Below the pieces are notes generated by a model, which did no database searches, was not told the origin of the DNA, and saw only the letters and a list, made by a program, of their open reading frames with translations. This document shows positions 6,947-12,788 of a stretch of DNA of 12,788 nt, piece by piece. Origin of the DNA: JBDTMC01 sp039934475 (GTDB taxonomy: Bacteria > Acidobacteriota > Terriglobia > Bryobacterales > Bryobacteraceae); contig JBDTMC010000206.1 of NCBI GenBank assembly GCA_039934475.1, positions 1 through 12,788 of the forward strand. The letters run 5' to 3'. A program made the position numbers and the translations under genes. How positions within the stretch are numbered: the stretch's first letter is position 1; each line of letters opens with the position of its first letter.

Positions 6947-8000
6947 CGCGGGCGTAACCCACCTGGAAGGCGAAACCTGCGTAGCCGCCTCCACCCGGAT
7001 AGACCGGTTTGAAGTCACGGCGGTCGCTATCCACATCCATGGCGCGAGGGTGCTCGGGATAAATCAGCCGTGGGTACTTTTGCCGCACCAGTTCGCGCAT
7101 TACGGCGAACATATCGATTTCGCCTTCGTCGATGAACACCTCAGCGTAGTCTTCGTACGGCTTGCGAACGATGACATTGCGGAAGTGGACGTGGTTGATG
7201 CAGTCGCGGGCGCCAAAGTAATGGGCCACCTGGAGCGGGTCTTCACCCATCTCTTTGGTCACTCCGCAATCGAACGTGATGCCGTTGAACTTGCTGGGCA
7301 CGATGTCCACCAGCTTCTTCCATCCGGCCAGCGTTGCCATGATTTGACCTGATCCTCGGCTGAGTGGCGCCGGCGGGTCATTCGGATGCAGCGCCAGGCG
7401 CACATTGGATTCCTCAGCCACAGGGACTACGGCCTGCAGGAAGTAAGTGACGTTACTCCACATCTCATCCAGCGTGTGCGCACCCTCGCCCGGCAGGGGC
7501 GGCAGGTCCTTCATGCGCGCATAGTCAAACGAGGTGCGGCCAGAGCCCGCGCGGCCGGGCTCCTCGTAGTAGCCTTCCATAGCCCGGTGAGCGTAAAAGT
7601 TATATTCGATCACCGGAAGACCAGCCTTGCCCGCGGCACGGATGGACTGGCGCACCTTGTCGATCTCCTCATCCCGGCCGGGCTGCCCGTAGAGTGTCTT
7701 CGGAAAGCCGCCGATCATGAGGTTGCCGAGAGTGAGACCGCCTTGGTTGAGGCGTTCCATAATGCCGCGCAGGCGATCTTCCGTCCACGGCAGCGGTGGT
7801 CCGCCCATCAGGACATGACTCACGCCTAACTGCCGGATTCGCCGCATCGCGGCTGGTTCCAGGCCACCGATTGCGAGACCATGAAGACCCATCTCCAGGG
7901 CGAGCTTCGGTGTCTGGGCGGACTCAGGCAGCGCTGTTGCGAGTGCCGGCGCGGCGGCGGCGCCTTGTAGGATTCGTCTGCGGCTGATAGGTATGGGCAT
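6918..8000 (-). CDS. UxuA-like mannonate dehydratase family protein with Tat-type signal
   Basis: A 360-residue TIM-barrel protein resembling D-mannonate dehydratase, which turns D-mannonate into 2-keto-3-deoxygluconate in hexuronate breakdown. HPNDPP (His205), TFDCG (Cys245), HVHFRN (His272) and YPEHPR (314-319) match in order and spacing the metal-site segments I recall for UxuA/ManD. The usual fourth ligand is Asp (PDHGR-type motif); here it reads Glu316. The N-terminus SRRRILQG plus an Ala-rich hydrophobic stretch to about residue 24 resembles a Tat signal, whereas true UxuA is cytoplasmic. It may therefore be a divergent, exported isomerase- or dehydratase-like protein. It starts five bases after the S9 peptidase stop codon on the same strand, so co-transcription is likely. 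There is no clear ribosome binding site, which favours translational coupling. No other hexuronate genes are nearby. Confidence 0.82.
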   Translation of the reverse strand: MPIPISRRRILQGAAAAPALATALPESAQTPKLALEMGLHGLAIGGLEPAAMRRIRQLGVSHVLMGGPPLPWTEDRLRGIMERLNQGGLTLGNLMIGGFPKTLYGQPGRDEEIDKVRQSIRAAGKAGLPVIEYNFYAHRAMEGYYEEPGRAGSGRTSFDYARMKDLPPLPGEGAHTLDEMWSNVTYFLQAVVPVAEESNVRLALHPNDPPAPLSRGSGQIMATLAGWKKLVDIVPSKFNGITFDCGVTKEMGEDPLQVAHYFGARDCINHVHFRNVIVRKPYEDYAEVFIDEGEIDMFAVMRELVRQKYPRLIYPEHPRAMDVDSDRRDFKPVYPGGGGYAGFAFQVGYARAMMQAALSP

Positions 8001-8005
8001 GGCAG

Positions 8006-10012
8006 TTAGTGGCTCGATGGTTGGTTGGGCGGGGGATCCAGGTACTTTGCGTACCAGGCGAGATAGCGTTCCAGCCGGTCTTTCACGAAGCTCGGCCGTT
8101 TGATCGCGTGGAACTCGCCAGGGTAGATGACTAACTCCGTAGGAACGCCGAGGCTGCGCAGCGCCTGGTACATCTGCTCACCGCCGATGATGGGAACGTT
8201 GAAGTCCTTGTCCCCGCCGAGGAATAGCGTCGGAGTCTTGATGCGATCGGCGTGATAGAAGGGATAAGAGAGCTTGGCCCATCCTTCCGGATTCTTCCAC
8301 GGCGGCCCGATCTCCATATCGTATTGGGTGATGTATTGATCGGAGCCATACATTGCCGTTTGCAGGGAACTGCCGGCGCCCGCGACGGCGGCTTTGAATC
8401 GGGTGTCGCTGGCGATCAGATAGTCGGTGAGAATGCCGCCATAGCTCCAGCCGCCGACGGCGAGACGGTCGGGGTCGGCCAGTCCCCGCTTCACTACGGC
8501 ATCCACGCCCGCCAGCAGGTCCTGCACTTCCTTATTGCCCCACTCTGCATAGATACTCGCCGCAAATTTCTGGCCACGACCGGAACTGCCACGGTAGTTC
8601 ACCTGGAGAACCAGATATCCACGCGCGGCAAAAAGCTGGGTGGGGAAGAAAAGCGAATGATCGTCCTGACCGTTGGGCCCGCCGTGAATCCAGAGGATGA
8701 GAGGGTACTTCTTCTGCGCCTGCCAGGCGGGCGGTTTGGTGAGCAGGGCACGGATGTCAGTGCCGTCCTTCGACGGGAACTCGATCTCTTCCACCGCACC
8801 CATTTCGAATTCGCCGAGTAGGGCATCGTTGTGCGACGTCAGCTTACGAAGCGCGCCATGTTCCAGGACGTGTACTTCCGGTACGGTAACGGCAGTAGAT
8901 GAGAGAACGGCAACGCAGCCGCCGCGGGCAGTGAGATCGGTTGATACGCGCTGGCGGGTGCTGAGCCGCTCCACCGCGCCGCCGGAGACCGCGACGGAGG
9001 CCAGGTATTCAGAGCGGTCATCCGCCACCGTGAACAGCACGCGATCTCCGGAAGCCGAAAAGCGCGGCTTCGATACGCCGCGGTCGAGGGAAGCGGTGAG
9101 TAACTTCGCCTCGCCGCCCGCTGCTGGAATAAGCGCGATGCGCGGCATGTCATAGGCGTTTAATTCCGGCGTGCTCCCTTGGGTGTAGGCGATGTACTTG
9201 CCGTCGGGGCTCCATTCGGGATCGCGATCGGGGCCAGGGAAGGCCGTCAGGCGGACCGGCGTAGCGCCAGGCTTGGCCTCGGATACCCAGATGTCGGCAT
9301 TATTGCCGCGATCCGGTTCGTCACCACGCTGGCTGGAAAACGCGATGCGCGAGCCGTCCGGGCTCCACGCCGGCGCATCCTCTTCGTAGGAGTCCTTGTT
9401 CAGCGGCTCCAGCTTCTTCGTCTCGACGTCGAAGAGATAGAGGCGCTTCTTCTCGCCGGAGAGATAGCCGTCCATATCGCGCTTGAAGGCGAAGCGGTTG
9501 ATGACTACCGGCTTCGGCTGAGGCGGCTTCGGATTGTCCCCCTCGGGCTTGGGGTCAGCGGAAGGCTTGAACAGTAGTGCGATCCGCTTGCTGTCGGGTG
9601 ACCATCTGTACTCCGAAATCTCGCCATTCAGGTCTGTCAACTGTTGCGCTTCGCCGCCGCGCCGGTCGATCAGCCAGATCTGGTCACCCTTGGCCTTGCC
9701 GGCGCGAGGTGAGAGAAACGATAAGGAGCGGCCATCGGGACTCCAGCCGGGCGTACTCTCGCCCTCGGTGGAGGAGGTCATCCGTAAGTTGGTTTTGCCG
9801 TCGCGGCTCACCATCCAGACAGCGCCGCGCGGCTTGTCTTCGGCGACATCGGCCGTGCTGGTGGCGTAGGCGATCCATGCTCCGTCGGGTGAGCATTGGG
9901 GACCAGATACTTCCGTGAAGCGGAGTACGTCGTCCACGCGCGCGGCATGTCGCGTTTGCGCCGGCGCGAGGAGGCAAAGGAAGGCGAGGAGCGGCCAGAC
10001 GGTTCGCGTCAT
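8006..10012 (-). CDS. Secreted S9 family peptidase (prolyl oligopeptidase / acylaminoacyl-peptidase-like)
   Basis: A 668-residue serine peptidase of family S9, which cleaves short peptides. The N-terminus (Arg3, then a hydrophobic run to about residue 17 and APAQT) is a convincing signal peptide, so it acts in the periplasm or outside. The first 400 or so residues are a beta-propeller with repeated WSPDG- or WSPDS-type PD40/WD40-like blades, including PGWSPDG, YRWSPDS, PAWSPDG and PEWSPDG. The C-terminal alpha/beta-hydrolase domain begins near ILWIHGGPNGQDD. The catalytic triad is visible: Ser523 in GGWSYGG, Asp603 in GGDKDFNVP and His635 in GEFHAI, with family-like spacing. A long Pro/Lys-rich insertion (KPEGDNPKPPQPKP) sits between blades. 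The ATG at 10012 is supported by the signal peptide. The gene heads a two-gene unit with the UxuA-like gene and diverges from the SDR gene across only 22 bases. Confidence 0.94.
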   Translation of the reverse strand: MTRTVWPLLAFLCLLAPAQTRHAARVDDVLRFTEVSGPQCSPDGAWIAYATSTADVAEDKPRGAVWMVSRDGKTNLRMTSSTEGESTPGWSPDGRSLSFLSPRAGKAKGDQIWLIDRRGGEAQQLTDLNGEISEYRWSPDSKRIALLFKPSADPKPEGDNPKPPQPKPVVINRFAFKRDMDGYLSGEKKRLYLFDVETKKLEPLNKDSYEEDAPAWSPDGSRIAFSSQRGDEPDRGNNADIWVSEAKPGATPVRLTAFPGPDRDPEWSPDGKYIAYTQGSTPELNAYDMPRIALIPAAGGEAKLLTASLDRGVSKPRFSASGDRVLFTVADDRSEYLASVAVSGGAVERLSTRQRVSTDLTARGGCVAVLSSTAVTVPEVHVLEHGALRKLTSHNDALLGEFEMGAVEEIEFPSKDGTDIRALLTKPPAWQAQKKYPLILWIHGGPNGQDDHSLFFPTQLFAARGYLVLQVNYRGSSGRGQKFAASIYAEWGNKEVQDLLAGVDAVVKRGLADPDRLAVGGWSYGGILTDYLIASDTRFKAAVAGAGSSLQTAMYGSDQYITQYDMEIGPPWKNPEGWAKLSYPFYHADRIKTPTLFLGGDKDFNVPIIGGEQMYQALRSLGVPTELVIYPGEFHAIKRPSFVKDRLERYLAWYAKYLDPPPNQPSSH

Positions 10013-10034
10013 AATCTGTGATACCTATGATGCT

Positions 10035-11039
10035 ATGACTTTGGGCGTGGGTGGAAGACGGCACATCCTGGTGACTGGCGCGACGGGGAAAGTGGGCTCG
10101 CATTTTATCAGTCGGGTATTTGCATCCGACGACCATCGCGATGTGACCATACGCGCGTTTTGTCACAACCGCCTGCCCGAGCCGCGCGAGCGCCTGGAGA
10201 TCGTGAGAGGGAGTATCTCAGACCGCGACGCTGTACGGGCCGCGATGAAAGGAATCACTCACGTGGTTCATTGCGCCACCTGCAAAGAGACACCGGACAG
10301 CGTAATGGATGTTACTGTGAAGGGCTTGTTCTGGTTACTGGAGGAGTGCCGCCTGAGCGAGTCCTTTCAGCATTTCGTACTGATCGGAGGCGATGCCGCG
10401 CTGGGCCATTTCTTCTATCCGCACTCTCTGCCGGTCACGGAACAGCAAAGACATAGCGCTTACCCTGGATGTTACGCGCTGTCGAAGGTGTTGGAAGAAG
10501 TGATGTTGGAGCAGTATTTCATTCAATACGATCTCTCGGGATGCTGTTTGAGAGCGCCCTGGATTATGGAAAAAGACGACTTTCGCTATACGCTCTCATT
10601 TGGTGAAGATGTGTTTGGCGGACCACGCTGGCGGGAGTTGGTGGGCGCGGAGAGCGCCGGTGAATACGTAAAGACGAACACTGTTCCGCTAATGCTGGAT
10701 CCCGAAGGAAAACCCATTCAGCGTAACTTCGTCCACATCAGCGATCTGGTGAACGCCATGGTCATCGCCATGGATCACCCGAAGGCACGGCAGGAGACGT
10801 TCAACATCTGCATGGATGAGCCGGTGGACTACGGGCAAGTGGCAGAGTATTTGCGGAGAACACGCGGATTTCCGGCAGTTGAAGTGAGAACGCCCTTCTG
10901 GTCAACCTGGTTAGACAACAGTAAGGCGAAGTTTCTCCTCGGATGGCGTCCTCATTTCGATCTCAAGCGATTGATTGACGAAGCTTGGTCTTACCAGCGC
11001 AGTGACGCAGACCCGCGACACGTTTGGTACCCCGGATAA
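10035..11039 (+). CDS. NAD(P)-dependent epimerase/dehydratase family protein (extended SDR)
   Basis: A 334-residue extended short-chain dehydrogenase/reductase. The Rossmann motif VTGATGKVG (13-21) binds NAD(P). GSISDRDAVRAAM fits the adenine-ring Asp region, and Tyr147 and Lys151 form the YxxxK pair in CYALSK. The usual Ser/Thr of the triad is not seen: the matching stretch reads LIGGDAALG (116-124). Later segments NFVHISDLVNAM and FNICMDEPVDY are typical of sugar-nucleotide epimerase-like proteins, but the substrate is unknown. The frame stays open upstream to 9915. However, the Rossmann strand starts about ten residues after the ATG at 10035, and the upstream stretch is antisense to the peptidase signal peptide, so I take 10035 as the start. 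No good ribosome binding site precedes it. The promoter must lie within the 5' end of the peptidase gene. Confidence 0.9.
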   Translation: MTLGVGGRRHILVTGATGKVGSHFISRVFASDDHRDVTIRAFCHNRLPEPRERLEIVRGSISDRDAVRAAMKGITHVVHCATCKETPDSVMDVTVKGLFWLLEECRLSESFQHFVLIGGDAALGHFFYPHSLPVTEQQRHSAYPGCYALSKVLEEVMLEQYFIQYDLSGCCLRAPWIMEKDDFRYTLSFGEDVFGGPRWRELVGAESAGEYVKTNTVPLMLDPEGKPIQRNFVHISDLVNAMVIAMDHPKARQETFNICMDEPVDYGQVAEYLRRTRGFPAVEVRTPFWSTWLDNSKAKFLLGWRPHFDLKRLIDEAWSYQRSDADPRHVWYPG

Positions 11040-11048
11040 GCAGAAAAG

Positions 11049-11106
11049 ATGTACGCTCGGTATGTGAAACGTTTCTTGTCCGGACTATTACTCGGGCCTT
11101 CTCGGC
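11049..11106 (+). other. Probable signal-peptide segment cut off from the IPT gene by a frameshift
   Basis: From ATG at 11049 the frame reads MYARYVKRFLSGLLLG and then leaves the hydrophobic pattern; it stops without a domain at about 11177. Omitting one G from GGG at 11094-11096 makes it read on as LLGLFPALPKPAPS, directly into the IPT/TIG domain. That gives an ordinary lipophilic signal peptide ending near FPA. The in-frame stretch upstream of the domain has no ATG or GTG start, only TTG at 11107 after a TGA at 11065. A single extra base, whether real mutation or sequencing error, is the simplest reading. Confidence 0.6.
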
Positions 11107-11370
11107 TTGTTTCCCGCCCTTCCCAAGCCTGCGCCGTCGATCATCGACTTCTATCCAGCATCGGGGTCCGTCGGTGACTCGATCACTCTGCTAGGGAGCT
11201 ATTTCGTGGGATCTACTGACGTCTCGATCAACGGCCACAGCGTAAGCTTCACGGTTAAGGGCTCGGGAGCTGTGCAATTCGTGGTTCCGCCGGATGCTAT
11301 CAGCGGGCCGGTTTCCATTTCCAATCAGGGTGGCTCGGCCGTGAGCGCCCAAAGCCTGGTCATCCAATAA
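11107..11370 (+). CDS. Small IPT/TIG-domain protein, probably the frameshifted remainder of a secreted protein
   Basis: An open frame of 87 residues that is almost entirely one immunoglobulin-like IPT/TIG domain. It has PSIIDFYPASGSVGDSITLLG, then VSINGHSVSFTVKG, IQFVVP-like and GPVSISNQGG segments, the standard order of strands in this fold. Such domains usually mediate binding in cell-surface or secreted proteins, and one domain alone is unusually short. The only start in this frame is TTG at 11107, which has no ribosome binding site and begins inside what looks like the end of a signal peptide. With a one-base correction near 11094-11096 the gene would start at ATG 11049 and encode a secreted protein of about 106 residues. 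It follows the SDR gene by nine bases if that start is right. It could be a decayed gene or a sequence error; a native TTG-initiated cytoplasmic form seems unlikely. Confidence 0.65.
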   Translation: MFPALPKPAPSIIDFYPASGSVGDSITLLGSYFVGSTDVSINGHSVSFTVKGSGAVQFVVPPDAISGPVSISNQGGSAVSAQSLVIQ

Positions 11371-11394
11371 CACGTAGGTGCGGGTCTGGATATC

Positions 11395-11420
11395 GCAGTC
11401 GTTGGATCACTGCATTTGTT
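11395..11420. terminator. Weak hairpin between convergent genes
   Basis: GCAGT at 11395-11399 pairs with ACTGC at 11409-11413 around a nine-base loop and is followed on the plus strand by ATTTGTT. It lies in the 68-base gap between the convergent IPT gene and the orphan gene at 11439. The stem is only five base pairs, so a terminator role is doubtful. Confidence 0.2.
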
Positions 11421-11438
11421 ACGGCGGAACCCGGTTGC

Positions 11439-11948
11439 TTATCGCGAGGAGAGATCGCCCAGGAACACGCGGCGGTAGTCCTTGAAGTCGTCGGACAACA
11501 TCGGGCCGAGCGCCTGCGCCTGAGTGGCGGCCTCACGCTCCTGAGAGAAGATCAGTTCCACTGTCTGAAAGCCGCTTTCGCAGGCGGCAACCGCCTGCGC
11601 CGTATACCATTCCCCGGCATCGAGAAAGGCATTCGTTTTGTCTATCAGCTCGCCTGCGCTCTTCACCCGCGACGGTGTCTCGTCGAGGATCTGGCGGTAG
11701 CGCGGGATCTCGGCATGAGGGGCAAAGGCGGCCACGAACTCCGCCCACCGGTCGAGGATAATCAGAGATCCGTAGCGCGCCTGGTCCATCTGCATCTCAA
11801 AGGCGAAAGCGCTGCCCTTGCGCTGACGCTCCAATTTCCGTAGATACATCACAGCGGCGTTGAGGCTGCCGTTCAGGGTTTCTACAAAGGCGCTGGTGCA
11901 GCCAAGGAACTGCGGTTCATTGAGGGAAAGGTAGCGAAGGATTTGCAC
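11439..11948 (-). CDS. Hypothetical helical protein (169 aa), orphan
   Basis: I do not recognise this protein. It has 169 residues, appears soluble and largely alpha-helical, and has no signal peptide or membrane segment. Leu- and Ala-rich amphipathic stretches are at about 22-45, 60-75 and 95-140, and there are cysteines in LGCTSAF and AACESGF. The start is GTG at 11948, five bases after the stop of the upstream 92-residue gene, so translational coupling is likely; I see no clear Shine-Dalgarno sequence. Base composition and codon use look like the neighbours, which speaks against a chance frame. The tight link to the 92-residue gene and the large IPT-type gene suggests one transcription unit. 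Function is unknown. An adaptor or helical-bundle partner for the small upstream protein is only a guess. Confidence 0.72.
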   Translation of the reverse strand: MQILRYLSLNEPQFLGCTSAFVETLNGSLNAAVMYLRKLERQRKGSAFAFEMQMDQARYGSLIILDRWAEFVAAFAPHAEIPRYRQILDETPSRVKSAGELIDKTNAFLDAGEWYTAQAVAACESGFQTVELIFSQEREAATQAQALGPMLSDDFKDYRRVFLGDLSSR

Positions 11949-11953
11949 AGGCG

Positions 11954-12232
11954 TCAGGCCAGATGGTCGCCCAAAGTGCGCACGAATTCATCAGTGGAGA
12001 CCGCCTCCCCCGCGTTTAGGCGCTGCAAAAGGCCCTCCAGTAGCAATTTGGCATCGTCTTTTCCGAAGTTCTTCAGGAAGCCGTCGATGTAGTGTTCGCC
12101 GGCCATGGCATGGTTAATCTCAGCCTCCTTGTTATGATCCTGAAGCTCTGTGTAATAGACCACGCGATAGCGGCCCGTGTAGGAGGTTTCGCGATATACC
12201 TCGAACATGGTTTTTTCCGATTCAAAACCCAT
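11954..12232 (-). CDS. Hypothetical small protein (92 aa), orphan
   Basis: I do not recognise this protein. It has up to 92 residues and is charged and soluble, with no signal peptide. The N-terminal part (FEVYRETSYTGRYRVVYYTEL) looks like two beta strands rich in Tyr and Arg. The rest (HAMAGEHYIDGFLKNFGKDDA, then LLLEGLLQRLNAGE and FVRTLGDHLA) looks helical. The start is uncertain. ATG at 12232 gives 92 residues without a clear ribosome binding site; ATG at 12208 gives 84 residues, begins just before the first strand, and has GGAAAAAACC upstream. The gene lies 37 bases after the end of the IPT-type gene and five bases before the 169-residue gene, all on the same strand. A role together with the 169-residue protein is inferred from spacing only. 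Confidence 0.7.
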   Translation of the reverse strand: MGFESEKTMFEVYRETSYTGRYRVVYYTELQDHNKEAEINHAMAGEHYIDGFLKNFGKDDAKLLLEGLLQRLNAGEAVSTDEFVRTLGDHLA

Positions 12233-12269
12233 TGTGAAATTGAAAATAGCACAACCGCGCGCCGAACCT

Positions 12270-12788
12270 CTAGTTGGCCGGTTGTATTAGAATGTAGAAC
12301 CCGTCGGAATAGTGGCTGTCGATGTAGACGCGCACCGGTTGTGGCTGGTCCGTGGAAGTGTCCGGTGACAGCTTGAACGACACCCAATGTCCGGGCAGAT
12401 CCAGGTTCGATGTGACGTTGAAGACGGTTTGGTCGACGCCACCCACTTGAACGCGGACGCGCTCCTTGTCAACGGTGGCGCCAGGATCGCCAAGCCCGGT
12501 GACATACAGCCACAAGGTTTCGCCGGGATGGGCCATGCGGAGGCCGCTAATGGAGACTCCCAGGCCGGCGAAGACTCCTCCAATGATCGGGGGAGGGGCT
12601 TCGAGGAAGACCAGCGACGGTAAGCTGAAGTCCGAACCCACTTGAGCCGACAGAAGATACAAGCCGGAAGCGATACCGGGCGGAACACGGAATGTCACAT
12701 GGTCGCCGGCAACGGAGGTCAGCGGCACCGGGATGCCTCCGAGGAACAAGGAAATGGCGGCATCGGCAGGCAGATTGCGCATTTGGAC
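12270..12788 (-). CDS. C-terminal part of a secreted IPT/TIG-type protein, Solibacter-style C-terminal domain, 5' end outside window
   Basis: The last 172 residues of a larger protein; the frame is open to the right edge, so the Met codon at 12782 is probably internal. Two beta-rich modules are visible. The first ends with an IPT-like HVTFRVPPGIASGLYLLSAQ and a linker FLEAPPPII. The second has HPGETLWLYVTGLGDPGATVD, VRVQVGGVDQTVFNVTSN, WVSFKLSPDT and QPVRVYIDSHYSDGFYILIQ. The GE-x-L-W-x-Y-V-T-GLG pattern near the end resembles the C-terminal domain of many large Solibacter proteins (TIGR03437 type), which commonly sit at the end of secreted or surface proteins with repeats. The N-terminal domains that would define its role are not in the window. 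It is followed by the two orphan genes on the same strand, 37 bases on. Confidence 0.72.
   Translation of the reverse strand, partial: VQMRNLPADAAISLFLGGIPVPLTSVAGDHVTFRVPPGIASGLYLLSAQVGSDFSLPSLVFLEAPPPIIGGVFAGLGVSISGLRMAHPGETLWLYVTGLGDPGATVDKERVRVQVGGVDQTVFNVTSNLDLPGHWVSFKLSPDTSTDQPQPVRVYIDSHYSDGFYILIQPAN

Noticed and set aside
8252..8821. 189-codon open frame on the plus strand inside the S9 peptidase gene
   Set aside because: It is antisense to the hydrolase domain with its intact catalytic Ser and Asp; the product has no family features.
9915..10034. 40-codon N-terminal extension of the SDR protein
   Set aside because: The stretch is antisense to the peptidase signal peptide, is basic and Cys-rich, and is not needed for the Rossmann fold, which begins just after the ATG at 10035.
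1..12788. CRISPR arrays, tRNA or rRNA genes, insertion sequences, phage or integration sites
   Set aside because: No regularly spaced repeats, cloverleaf sequences, transposase or integrase motifs, or long terminal inverted repeats were seen on either strand.

Overview
The window is bacterial, moderately GC-rich DNA with tightly packed genes on both strands. The gene set suggests an acidobacterium of the Solibacter/Bryobacter type: a FucP-like sugar transporter, an exported molybdenum hydroxylase, a secreted S9 peptidase, a Tat-tagged sugar-acid enzyme, and secreted IPT/TIG-fold proteins, one with a C-terminal module like those common in Solibacter. This placement is inferred from gene content and protein style, because there is no rRNA or other marker gene here. 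I saw no tRNA, rRNA, CRISPR array, transposase, phage gene or attachment site.

Layout. Positions 1-964 (minus) hold two overlapping ATPase genes of an oligopeptide/nickel-type ABC importer; the second runs off the left edge. Diverging from them at 1030 (plus) is an FHS-family sugar/proton symporter. Next is a compact plus-strand operon at 2572-6946: a [2Fe-2S] small subunit, a Tat-exported molybdopterin large subunit, an XdhC-type cofactor insertion factor and a MocA-type cytidylyltransferase. Together these can make, load and export one MCD-dependent hydroxylase. Its substrate and electron acceptor are not identifiable here.

Positions 6918-10012 (minus) carry a secreted S9 prolyl-oligopeptidase-like peptidase, followed five bases later by a Tat-tagged UxuA-like (mannonate dehydratase) protein. 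The 3' end of the latter overlaps the end of mocA. An NAD-binding SDR epimerase/dehydratase diverges at 10035. After it comes a very small IPT/TIG-domain gene whose signal peptide appears to be separated from the domain by a one-base frameshift.

The right end (minus, 12788-11439) has the C-terminus of a large IPT/TIG-type secreted protein followed by two small genes that I do not recognise.

The best-supported functional unit is the molybdenum hydroxylase operon. The least explained parts are the two orphan genes at 11439-12232, the frameshifted mini-IPT gene, and two enzymes whose expected active-site residues look altered (the UxuA-like protein and the SDR). I found no convincing wholly new system. 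Stretches without genes are short (at most about 120 bases) and hold only weak regulatory candidates.
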